A stretch of 64,000 nt of DNA from Nocardioides marmorisolisilvae (GTDB lineage: Bacteria > Actinomycetota > Actinomycetes > Propionibacteriales > Nocardioidaceae): positions 1,963,871-2,027,870 of the forward strand of contig NZ_RJSG01000002.1 of NCBI RefSeq assembly GCF_003725775.1, written 5' to 3'. Below are positions 45,352 to 53,167 of the stretch, piece after piece; position 1 is the stretch's first letter, and each line of letters opens with the position of its first letter. The notes below the pieces were generated by a model. That model ran no database searches. It was not told where the DNA came from and saw only the letters and a list, made by a program, of their open reading frames with translations. A program made the translations under genes and the position numbers.

Positions 45352-47025
45352 TCAGGTGACCTTGTAGGAGTAGGTCTTCGTCGCGGCCAGGACCGGGCTG
45401 TGGCCGTTGTAGGTCACCGTGATCTTGGTCGTCCCGGCAACCGCCTTCGGCAGCGTGAAGGTCTTGGCGCCACCGGACAGCGTCAGGGTGTACGTCTTGG
45501 TGCTCCCGGATGCCGGGTCGTAGGTGACCTTGATCGTCCCGCTCACCGAGGTACCCGTGGCCACGACCTTGATCGTCAGCTTCGGAGAAGTCCCGTGCCG
45601 GACGGTCGAGGGCGACTTGGTGATCGAGATCGTCGGCTTGTAGACGCTCTTGCTCGCCGTCGAGACCGTGTACGAGGTGTTGGTCGGCGTGAAGGTCGCG
45701 GTGATGGTGTGCTTCTTCGCGCTGAGCAGCTTCTTGTACTGGGCGATCCCGGTCGAGGTGCTCACCGTGGCCGTGCCGATCGTGGTGGTGCCGTCCTTGA
45801 ACGAGACCTTGCCGGCCGTCTTCGGGGAGACCGTGGCCTTCAGGGTGTCGGAGGTGGAACCACCGGTGATGCTCAGCGAGACCGTGGTCGGGTTGACCGT
45901 GACGCGCTTGGGAGCACTGGTCAGGTAGGTGGCCTGCGCAGGCGCGTCCGGGACGTAGGTGATGTCGTAGGTGCGCGAGCCGGTGGTGAAGCCGGACAGC
46001 GACAGGGTCGCCGCTCCGCCCGAGACCGGCACCGACGTCGGGGTCTGGTCCACGCCACCGATGACCTGGGCGAACTGCAGGGTGCCGGTCGCGTCGGTCG
46101 CGGTGCCGTTCGCCTTGTTCTTGATCGTGGCCTTGAGCGAGGTCCCGGTGCTGGTGGACGTGGCGGTGGCGGTGATCGTCGGGGCGTAGGCACCGGCGAC
46201 CTGGTAACCGGCCGAGGTGCGCAGCGCGTTGCCCGGCTTCCCGACGGTGGTGAACGGCATCCAGGCGGTCTTGGCCTTGCCGCTGCCGTCGTCCGCGACC
46301 AGCGGGACCTGGTTGTCGAGGTCCGGGTCCATCCCGTTGGTGACGAACGCGACCAGGCTCAGGTTGGTGCCGGCCGGCCAGGCGTTCAGGATCGACTTGC
46401 CCTGCGGGGTGAGCGAGACGTTGCCCGAGCTCACGTCGACCATCTGCAGGTTGTTGTTGAAGGTCTGCAGCGGGCGACCGGCCGCGACCCAGGCCTCCAC
46501 CTCCGACTTCGAGGACACGACCGTGACCGAGTCGTTGGCGAGGGTCGAGCCGTTCATGGCGCCACCGAAGCCCAGGTACAGGACGCGGCCGGCGCCACCG
46601 GCGTTGAACACCTCGGCCGCGTTCTGGCCGGCGACGACCGCCGGGTCCTCGTTGCTGCCGTTCGAGGTGGTCGGCACGATCGCGTAGCCGATGTGGTCGA
46701 GGTCCGGGGCGCCCAGGGCGAGGAGGGTCGCCGCGAGGGTGGTGTCGTCGACGGTGTTCGTCCCGTTCGACGCATCCAGCGACAGGAAGGTCGAACCCGT
46801 CCCGGTGCCGTTGTTGCCGCCTCCCTCGTGGCCCCACCACCCGGAGGTGAGGGCGTGGGTCGGGTCACCGGTGGCCGAGCTGCCGGTCTCCACCTGGATC
46901 GGGATCCGGGACCCGTCGGGCTTGGCGGCGTCGGCCGGGTTGAGCAGCGCGCCGGCGAGCACGAGAGCGCCGACGACGCCGAGGGCCAGTCGCGAGCGGG
47001 AGCGGGCGAACGTGGTCAAAGACAT
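45352..47025 (-). CDS. Secreted GWWGHEG-domain protein with Ig-like repeats
   Basis: A 557-aa secreted protein; signal peptide about residues 1-33. The N-terminal domain (about 40-277) is shared with the proteins at 47171 and 49533: GWWGHEG (62-68), STFLSLDAS, NGSNEDP, NDSV, TPQGKSILNAWPAGT, TAWMPFTTV and RTSAGY. I do not recognise it. It is followed by three Ig-like/bacterial Ig3-type repeats (about 285-557), the last ending at the C-terminus without anchor or sorting motif. A PHO-box-like site lies about 95 bp upstream. Confidence 0.72.
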   Translation of the reverse strand: MSLTTFARSRSRLALGVVGALVLAGALLNPADAAKPDGSRIPIQVETGSSATGDPTHALTSGWWGHEGGGNNGTGTGSTFLSLDASNGTNTVDDTTLAATLLALGAPDLDHIGYAIVPTTSNGSNEDPAVVAGQNAAEVFNAGGAGRVLYLGFGGAMNGSTLANDSVTVVSSKSEVEAWVAAGRPLQTFNNNLQMVDVSSGNVSLTPQGKSILNAWPAGTNLSLVAFVTNGMDPDLDNQVPLVADDGSGKAKTAWMPFTTVGKPGNALRTSAGYQVAGAYAPTITATATSTSTGTSLKATIKNKANGTATDATGTLQFAQVIGGVDQTPTSVPVSGGAATLSLSGFTTGSRTYDITYVPDAPAQATYLTSAPKRVTVNPTTVSLSITGGSTSDTLKATVSPKTAGKVSFKDGTTTIGTATVSTSTGIAQYKKLLSAKKHTITATFTPTNTSYTVSTASKSVYKPTISITKSPSTVRHGTSPKLTIKVVATGTSVSGTIKVTYDPASGSTKTYTLTLSGGAKTFTLPKAVAGTTKITVTYNGHSPVLAATKTYSYKVT

Positions 47026-47119
47026 GACGGTCCTTCCAGGGGGCTTTGAGACAAGGGCGGATCAGTGAGCTGGAGCCGGAGCGCCACGTGCACGCACGTC
47101 CTGGCGCTAACCAATCCCA

Positions 47120-47152
47120 GGGCGGGTAATGAAAGGTGAACGGCGTGTGAAT
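47120..47152 (-). promoter_or_regulatory. PHO-box-like triple direct repeat upstream of the 47025 gene
   Basis: On the minus strand three adjacent 11-nt units read ATTCACACGCC, GTTCACCTTTC and ATTACCCGCCC. This matches the actinobacterial PhoP pattern of GTTCACC-like 7-mers repeated every 11 nt. It lies 95-127 bp upstream of the ATG, in the gap after the 47171 gene. Confidence 0.6.
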
Positions 47153-47170
47153 CGGGACCGAAACTTGCGC

Positions 47171-48235
47171 TCATCCGGCCCTCCGGAGCCGGAGGGTGAC
47201 CAGCGACACGGCTCCTGCGAGGAGCACGACGAGCAACGCGTAGAAGGTCGGCCGTCCGCCCGGGAGCGAGCCGGTGAGCCCGCCGTCGTCCGAGCCGCTG
47301 CCCGCGCCGGGGTCACCGGGCTGCGTGGTCGCGCCGGTCTTGTCAGGCTTCGTCCCGGCCTGTCCGCCCTGGTCCTGGCCGGTGGCGGTAGACCTCGGCT
47401 TCGCCGCGGCCTTCGGGCCGGTTCCGGCACCGGTGAGCACCTGGTACCCGCCCGAGGTCCGCACGGGGTTCGTCGGGCTGGCGACCGTCTCGAAGGTCAT
47501 CCAGGCGGTCATGGCACGGCCGTCCTTGCCGACCTTGACCGTCGGGACCTGCGGCATGTCCTTGTCCACGCCGTCGGAGACGTAGAAGACCAGGCTGATC
47601 TTCGTGCCGGCCGGCCACCGGTCGAGGAGAGACCTGCCCTGGGGGGTCGCGCTCGCCGTCGCGTGGCCGTCGCTGGCGACGTCGAGAACGCCGAGCTTGT
47701 CGGTGAAGGCCTGGACCGGCCGGCCGGCTCGCCACCACTGGGTGTACTCCGCCAGCGTCGAGACGACGGCCACCGAGTCGTTCTTGTTCTTGTTGCCGTT
47801 CAGGGCACTGCTGAAGCCCAGGTCGGCGAACCAGCGGAACGCCTCGCCGGCGTTCTCGCCCTTGTGGACCACCGGGCGCTCGTTCGACCCGTCGGCGCTG
47901 AACGGCACGAACGCCACCCGGAGAGCGTCGAAGTTGCCGCCGTCCCCCAGCTCGCGGTGCAGCCGGGCGATGGTGGCCTCGCTGACCACGCCGTGGCCGT
48001 CGGAAGCATCGAGCGACAGGTACGTCGAGCCGATGCCCGTGTCCTGGCTCTTGCCCTCGTGGCCCCACCAGCCGTCGAGGGAGGCGTAGTACGGCTGCCC
48101 GGTGGACGGCTTCTTCTCCAGGATGACCTCGGCACGCGAGCCGTGCGGGGTCTCCGCGCTCGCGGCGGTGAGGAACGCCGTGGGGACCATCAGGGCCAGC
48201 GCGGCGAGCAGGATCTTCAGGGTGGTGCGGTGCAT
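47171..48235 (-). CDS. Secreted GWWGHEG-domain protein with C-terminal membrane anchor
   Basis: A 354-aa protein: signal peptide (about 1-27), GWWGHEG domain (about 33-265; motif at 55-61, with DGSNERP, NDSV, TPQGRSLLDRWPAGT, AWMTF, RTSGGY), a charged Gly/Pro/Asp linker and a C-terminal helix (FYALLVVLLAGAVSLVTL) followed by RLRRAG. So it is a membrane-held version of the shared domain. The start is the ATG at 48235, 23 bp after the DUF916-type gene, with which it is probably co-transcribed. Confidence 0.72.
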   Translation of the reverse strand: MHRTTLKILLAALALMVPTAFLTAASAETPHGSRAEVILEKKPSTGQPYYASLDGWWGHEGKSQDTGIGSTYLSLDASDGHGVVSEATIARLHRELGDGGNFDALRVAFVPFSADGSNERPVVHKGENAGEAFRWFADLGFSSALNGNKNKNDSVAVVSTLAEYTQWWRAGRPVQAFTDKLGVLDVASDGHATASATPQGRSLLDRWPAGTKISLVFYVSDGVDKDMPQVPTVKVGKDGRAMTAWMTFETVASPTNPVRTSGGYQVLTGAGTGPKAAAKPRSTATGQDQGGQAGTKPDKTGATTQPGDPGAGSGSDDGGLTGSLPGGRPTFYALLVVLLAGAVSLVTLRLRRAG

Positions 48236-48258
48236 GGGAATCGTCCTCGCGTCCGAGA

Positions 48259-49395
48259 TCAGTTGTTCGAGGGGCCGGCGTGCCGGGGCGGCGGGGCCGA
48301 CTTGGCGATCGCGCGCTCGCGCGCGACCAGGCGTCGGTGCCGCAGGTAGCGCCAGGTTCCGAGCCCGACGACCAGCAGCACCGCGACGATGATGAGGATC
48401 AGCAGCCACGGCAGGGCCCAGAAGCCCGTCGAGGCGGTGACGTCCGGGATCTTCTTCGTGTACGACGGGTCGACCGCCGTCACGTGCAGGGTGACCTTGG
48501 CCGAGGGCCGACCCAGGCCGAACCTGTTCTTGAAGGTCTCGGTGATCTTCACCCTCGTCCCGGGGAGGAGGTCCGGCTGGGTCGCCGGGTGCGCGACCAA
48601 GGACGACGACGGGCAGATCAGCGGCAGGATGCAGCGCTTGACGGTGACGTCCTGGCGGACCTTCACCCGGAGGTTGCCCGTGTTGTGCAGGGTGTAGCTG
48701 ACCGTGTAGAGACCGCGACCCAGCGGGTCCCACTGGTTCTTGTACGACGCCTTCAGGTCCTCGATCGCCACGCCCGGCTTGAGCTTGCCGGTGAGCGTGA
48801 AGTAGGTGCGCAGACCGACCCGCTGGTCCAGGGTGATCTTCGCGCCCTTCTTGTTCTTGCTGGTCGACTTCACCGAGACGATGACGCCACCGGCGTGGTC
48901 GCCCGGGGAGGCCTTGAGCGGGATCGAGACCGTGAAGGGGATCCGCAGGACCCCGAACGGGTGGCTCCCGGTGCGCGCCGGGATCGTCACGTAGCCGCTC
49001 TTCGGGACCTGGAGCTTGATCCACTTCCCGGCATCGGTCGCCGCCTCGCCACCGGGCTTGAGGCCGAACGCGCCGTCCTCGCTGGGCTCGGCGTCGGTCG
49101 CGTAGACCTGGACGCGGAGCGGCTTGGCGCCGTAGTTGAACAGCGCGACGCGGTCGAAGAGGGTGGCGCCGGGGTTGGCGAAGTAGACCAGGTAGGCCCG
49201 GCCGTCCACGACCTGCTTGGGCGGGACGTGCTTGGCCGGACCGATGCCGAACTTGAGCGAACCGTCGCCGTTCTTCACGGTGCCGGTGCCCTGGCCGGGA
49301 CCGGTGTCGTCAGCGGCCGCGAGGCCCGCGAGGGAGCCGGCCAGCAGGACGAGCAGGGCCAGGAGCGCGGCGAAGCGAGTCAGAGCTTTGTGCAT
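48259..49395 (-). CDS. DUF916-type (WxL-interacting) membrane protein
   Basis: A 378-aa protein of the family that partners WxL surface proteins. Signal peptide (about 1-28); N-terminal beta domain FGIGPAKHVPPKQVVDGRAYLVYFANPGATLFDRVALFNYGAKPLRVQVYATDAEPSEDGAF..., ending in the family segment SPGDHAGGVIVSV; a second beta domain with HNTGNLRVKVRQDV; then a membrane helix (about 325-347) and a basic tail. In Firmicutes such proteins bind peptidoglycan and WxL domains. The WxL-like partner is the next gene upstream (49533). Confidence 0.8.
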   Translation of the reverse strand: MHKALTRFAALLALLVLLAGSLAGLAAADDTGPGQGTGTVKNGDGSLKFGIGPAKHVPPKQVVDGRAYLVYFANPGATLFDRVALFNYGAKPLRVQVYATDAEPSEDGAFGLKPGGEAATDAGKWIKLQVPKSGYVTIPARTGSHPFGVLRIPFTVSIPLKASPGDHAGGVIVSVKSTSKNKKGAKITLDQRVGLRTYFTLTGKLKPGVAIEDLKASYKNQWDPLGRGLYTVSYTLHNTGNLRVKVRQDVTVKRCILPLICPSSSLVAHPATQPDLLPGTRVKITETFKNRFGLGRPSAKVTLHVTAVDPSYTKKIPDVTASTGFWALPWLLILIIVAVLLVVGLGTWRYLRHRRLVARERAIAKSAPPPRHAGPSNN

Positions 49396-49448
49396 CAGGG
49401 GGCGGACCTTCTGTGTTCGTTGTTCCTCGTGGTGAACGACCCAGGGGT

Positions 49449-49482
49449 GGTGGGACGGGTGCTCGGGAGCACCCGCCCCACC
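49449..49482 (-). terminator. Strong hairpin after the WxL-like gene
   Basis: 16-bp arms (GGTGGGACGGGTGCTC and GAGCACCCGCCCCACC, one mismatch) with a 2-nt loop, 51 bp after the 49533 stop on the minus strand and before the DUF916-type gene. No T tract. It probably ends the WxL transcript. Confidence 0.7.
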
Positions 49483-49532
49483 TGTGCAGGAGAACGCGTC
49501 CGTCTCCTCCGCCCCCTAGGCGGTTCTTGGGA

Positions 49533-51479
49533 TCAGGAAGCCGTGAACGTGATCGTGCCCGTGTACACACCAGTGGTCGTGGTGGTGGGCGCGAACAGGG
49601 TCAGGGTTCCCGAGTACCAGGCGTCGGCCGGACCCTGGGTGGAGGACAGCACGACGTGCTGAGCACCACCCAGACCTGCCGTACCAGCAACACCGGACTG
49701 CACCGGCGTGGCCGGAACGGGGTTGTTGGTCGCCGTGATCGTGCCGAGGCCCGGGTTGTTGTTCCGGTTCGGCAGGACGTTGGCGGTCTCCGGCAGGAGC
49801 GCGGTCAGACCGAGGTTCTGGCCGTTGATGAAGTGACCCGCACCGTCGCTCATGTCGCCCGCGATCGCGGTCAGCGTCCAGGGCTGCGCACCCGAGCGGG
49901 TGTCGAGGACGTTGATGTGCTGGAACGGGGCGCTCCCCAGGTAACCGGTCAGAGCCGTGTTCAGGTTGACCGTGCCCAGGTCGAGCGGGTTGGCCGGCGT
50001 GTACGGCGTGGTGACCGTGATCGTGCCGGGCGGGATCGTCGCGGTGATCGTCTGGTCGTCGGTCGAGACGCCGGACGGCGGGTCGAGCGAGAACGTGATC
50101 GAGCCCTGCGACGCCGAGTAGTTGGACGAGCCCGCGTCGGGGGTGAAGAACGCGGTCACGGTGTGGCTACCCGGGGTGGTGAAGGTGTGCGACAGGTTGG
50201 CGACGTTGTCACCGGCGGTGATGTTGTCGTTACCGATCGTGGTGGCGCCGTCCTTGAAGACGACGTTGCCGGTGACGCCCAGCGGGGTCACGGTGGCGGT
50301 CAGGTCGACGGCGTGGGTGACGTCACCGTTCGGGGTTGCCGACGCTGCGGTGTTCGTCGCGATGCCGTTGATCACGAAGGGCTTGTCGGGCGACGTCGAG
50401 GTGTTGAACGCCAGCGCGACGGTGTTGGTCGGGGTGAAGACCGCCTTGAGGGTGTGGCTGCCGACCGGCAGGACCACGCCGCTCTTGGTGGCGACGCCCG
50501 AGCCGTTCACGGTGGCGGTGCCCAGCGAGCTGGCGCCGTCGAAGAACTCCACCGAGCCGACCGGGGTGTCGGTGCCGGTGTCGGCGGTGACGGTGGCGGT
50601 CAGGTCGATCGAGGTGCCCGAGTTCTGCGGCGAGGCGACCGAGGTGGCCAGCGCGGTGTGGGTGTTCACCGCCACGGCGCCGAAGGACTCGTTGACGTAC
50701 CCGGCCGAGGTGCGGACGGCGTCGCCCGGCTTGGCCACGGTGGTGAACGGCATGTATGCGGTGACGGCGTGGCCACCGACGACCTTGACGACCGGCTTGC
50801 CGTTGGAGGTCGCACCGGTGGACTCGTAGAAGACCAGCGAGATGTGCGACCCGGCGGGCCAGCGGTTGAGGATCGACTTGCCCTGCGGGGTGGCCGACAC
50901 GGTGTTCGGGCCGATGTCGATCATCTGCAGGCTGTTGTTGAAGCCCTGCAGCGGCTGTCCGGCGCCGAACCAGGCGTCGAACTCGCTGCCGGTGGAGACC
51001 ACGGCGACGGAGTCGTTGGCGTTGCCGTTGCCGTTCAGGCCCGCCTGCAGGCCGGCGTCCATGAACCAGGGGAAGACCTGGTCGACGGTCTGGCCGGCGC
51101 TCGCGGTCGGGTCCTCGGCCGAGCCGTCAGCCGAGGTGGTGACGAACGCGACGCGGATGTTGGACGGGTCGGAGAACTGGGAGAAGTCCGGGTCCGAACC
51201 GTTGAGGTCGAGGAACGTGGTCTTGTTGCCGGTGCCGTTGTCCGGGGTGCCGACGCCGCTGGCAACGGTGCCCTCGTGGCCCCACCAGCCGTGGGCGATG
51301 GAGTCCAGGACGGAGGCGCTGGAGGTGGTGTCGGTGAAGACCTCGACGGGCGAACCCGGAGCCTCGTGAGCCGAGGCCATGCCGCCGGTGGCGGCCACGA
51401 TGCCGAGCGGCAACGCAGCCACAGCGACAGCAGCTACGACGCGGCGGAAGGAGCCGCGGGTAGTGAGACGTGTGCGCAT
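49533..51479 (-). CDS. Secreted protein: GWWGHEG domain, Ig repeats, C-terminal WxL-like domain
   Basis: A 648-aa protein. Signal peptide (about 1-37); GWWGHEG domain (about 43-265; motif 64-70, plus DGSAEDP, NDSV, TPQGKSILNRWPAGS, AYMPFTTV, RTSAGY); two bacterial Ig-like repeats (about 275-455); then a WxL-like domain (about 460-648) with DTRSGAQPWTLTAIAGDM (W534) and the terminal YTGTITFT strand. Only the first W-x-L motif is kept. WxL domains bind the cell wall non-covalently and pair with DUF916 proteins, which fits the neighbour. Followed by a strong hairpin. Confidence 0.75.
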   Translation of the reverse strand: MRTRLTTRGSFRRVVAAVAVAALPLGIVAATGGMASAHEAPGSPVEVFTDTTSSASVLDSIAHGWWGHEGTVASGVGTPDNGTGNKTTFLDLNGSDPDFSQFSDPSNIRVAFVTTSADGSAEDPTASAGQTVDQVFPWFMDAGLQAGLNGNGNANDSVAVVSTGSEFDAWFGAGQPLQGFNNSLQMIDIGPNTVSATPQGKSILNRWPAGSHISLVFYESTGATSNGKPVVKVVGGHAVTAYMPFTTVAKPGDAVRTSAGYVNESFGAVAVNTHTALATSVASPQNSGTSIDLTATVTADTGTDTPVGSVEFFDGASSLGTATVNGSGVATKSGVVLPVGSHTLKAVFTPTNTVALAFNTSTSPDKPFVINGIATNTAASATPNGDVTHAVDLTATVTPLGVTGNVVFKDGATTIGNDNITAGDNVANLSHTFTTPGSHTVTAFFTPDAGSSNYSASQGSITFSLDPPSGVSTDDQTITATIPPGTITVTTPYTPANPLDLGTVNLNTALTGYLGSAPFQHINVLDTRSGAQPWTLTAIAGDMSDGAGHFINGQNLGLTALLPETANVLPNRNNNPGLGTITATNNPVPATPVQSGVAGTAGLGGAQHVVLSSTQGPADAWYSGTLTLFAPTTTTTGVYTGTITFTAS

Positions 51480-51606
51480 GACACTTCTTTCTCTATGGGA
51501 GTTGAGATTGCGTGTGCTGCAGCCAGGCCGTCACCTGGGAGGAGCCCTCACCTAGGGGTTCGTGAACGAGGTGGTGCGAACAGGCGCTTCCCTCGTGGGG
51601 GCCGGC

Positions 51607-51622
51607 CCGGGCTCGCGCCCGG
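51607..51622 (-). terminator. Weak hairpin after the 402-aa PstS-like gene
   Basis: CCGGGC-TCGC-GCCCGG, 6-bp arms, 42 bp after the stop at 51664 on the minus strand. The rest of the 184-bp gap before the WxL-like gene shows only a single GTTCACG half-site. Confidence 0.35.
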
Positions 51623-51663
51623 ACCGACCACCACCGAGAAGTGGAAGCTCTACCTGCGGTGGA

Positions 51664-52872
51664 TCAGCTGAACGCCCCGTCGAGGAAGTTCGCCGAGTTG
51701 CCGAGGTACGACAGCGAGCCGAAGCCGAAGGCCCGGATCACGCTCTTCGCACCCGCGCCACCGAGGGTTCCGCCGAGGATGTTGACCAGTGCGGACTGCT
51801 TCGCGGTGGCGGATCCGAGGAGGAACGTCGACGGCACGATGTTGAAGGTGTCGCGGTTGAAGGTGCCGACGGTGCCGGTCGGGACGACGTCGTAGTCGCC
51901 ACCGAGGGTCTTGTGACCGAACAGCGCGCCCGCGACCATGCTCGGAGCCGAACCGGAGGTCGGAGCCGAACCGTTGATCGAGGAGAGCGCCAGACCGGAC
52001 GTGGTGTCGAACGCCTTGCCGTTCTGCTGCGAGATCCACTGCGCGGCGGAGAACGGGATCAGGTCACCGTCGTTCGGGATCTGGGTACCGTCGTTCTCCG
52101 GGAGACCGCCGGCGGCCACCGTGTTGTTCGGCACCGGGATGTACGGCGCGAGCTGAGCGGTGGTCACGTTGATCGCGCCCAGGAAGAACTTCCGGGTGCC
52201 CGATCCGTTCTGCGGGATCTTCGGGTGCACGACCGCACCGTTGACCGTCACGACGGTCGAGGCGGTGGCCGGCTGCTCGGAGAACTGGACGACCGGGTCG
52301 CCGGTGGCGTCCACGCCCGAGTACAGCTCGGTGATCTGGGCGGTGGTCAGGTTGAGGCCGACGCCCAGGCCCGTCTCGGTGTTGTACGCGACCGCGACGG
52401 CGTCACGGGCGAACGGCAGGTACTTCAGGCCGGTGCCGGCGGTCGGACCACCGGAGGAGCGAGCGAAGTCCACGTCCTCGTGGTTCAGCACCGCAGCGGT
52501 GGTGCCGGAGAACGGGTACTGGTGGCTCGGGTGGCCGGTGTTGTCCCAGACGGCGCTGAGGGCCTTGACGCCCTCACCGGAACCGGACGGGCGGATGAAC
52601 CAGTTGCCGCCGGTCTTGGTCTGGATGTAGGCGTTGCTGACGGTGGTGTCAGCAGCGGGCGGGTTCGGGAAGGCGTTCCACGAGGCGACGGACGGCACCA
52701 CGGCGCCGAAGTCGTTGGTCAGGCCGTTCCAGACGTCCTGAATGGTGTCGGAGCCCGCTGCGGCGTACGGACGGGTCGGGTCCGCGGCGGCCGGGCTGAT
52801 GGAGGTTCCGATGAGGCCGGCGGTCGCGGTCAACGCGACCAGACCTCCGATCACTGCCTTGTTCAGCTTCAT
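51664..52872 (-). CDS. Secreted PstS-like phosphate-binding protein (402 aa)
   Basis: Signal peptide (MKLNKAVIGGLVALTATAGLIGTSISPAAA) and a PBP domain with AAGSDTIQDVWNGL, RPSGSGEGVKAL, DVDFARSSGG, KYLPFARDAVAVAYNT, LTTAQITELYSG and NGSGTRKFFLG, which keeps the Ser-Gly-Ser/Thr type phosphate loops. Neither lipobox nor membrane anchor is visible, so it is probably secreted or wall-associated. The ATG at 52872 is fixed by the signal peptide. A clear PHO-box-like site lies about 165 bp upstream, so phosphate limitation should induce it. Confidence 0.82.
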   Translation of the reverse strand: MKLNKAVIGGLVALTATAGLIGTSISPAAADPTRPYAAAGSDTIQDVWNGLTNDFGAVVPSVASWNAFPNPPAADTTVSNAYIQTKTGGNWFIRPSGSGEGVKALSAVWDNTGHPSHQYPFSGTTAAVLNHEDVDFARSSGGPTAGTGLKYLPFARDAVAVAYNTETGLGVGLNLTTAQITELYSGVDATGDPVVQFSEQPATASTVVTVNGAVVHPKIPQNGSGTRKFFLGAINVTTAQLAPYIPVPNNTVAAGGLPENDGTQIPNDGDLIPFSAAQWISQQNGKAFDTTSGLALSSINGSAPTSGSAPSMVAGALFGHKTLGGDYDVVPTGTVGTFNRDTFNIVPSTFLLGSATAKQSALVNILGGTLGGAGAKSVIRAFGFGSLSYLGNSANFLDGAFS

Positions 52873-53036
52873 AGTCAGAGCTGCCACTCTCTTCTCGGGG
52901 ATGGCGCGTCCGCGGGATTGCGGCACACGCGCATGGCTCGAGAACCCCCTTTTCGCTGCGTACCGAGCTGCGCAGTGGGCAGGGCTCCCCCGAGCCGCGA
53001 CGAGTACAACAAGGCCAGGGGTGGCGAAGAAGGTGC

Positions 53037-53069
53037 GATTCAGGTACGCCGGGAGAACACTCGGTGAAC
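53037..53069 (-). promoter_or_regulatory. PHO-box-like triple direct repeat upstream of the 402-aa PstS-like gene
   Basis: On the minus strand three adjacent 11-nt units read GTTCACCGAGT, GTTCTCCCGGC and GTACCTGAATC. The first two are close to the PhoP consensus GTTCACC plus 4 nt. The 295-bp gap (52873-53167) holds this site and otherwise nothing recognisable. Confidence 0.7.
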
Positions 53070-53167
53070 AGCGCGACCGGGCCGGACACGAACCGGGTAT
53101 TCCGGGGCAAGCATAGGTACTTTCGTCCGCCACTTCCGCGCCGGACGACCCGCGGATCGCCTGCGGG

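Noticed and set aside
49431-49437. PHO-box upstream of the DUF916-type gene
   Set aside because: A single GTTCACC on the minus strand without a second repeat 11 nt away.
51560-51590. PHO-box upstream of the WxL-like gene
   Set aside because: GTTCACG occurs, but the neighbouring GTTC is 14 nt away and the downstream unit does not match.
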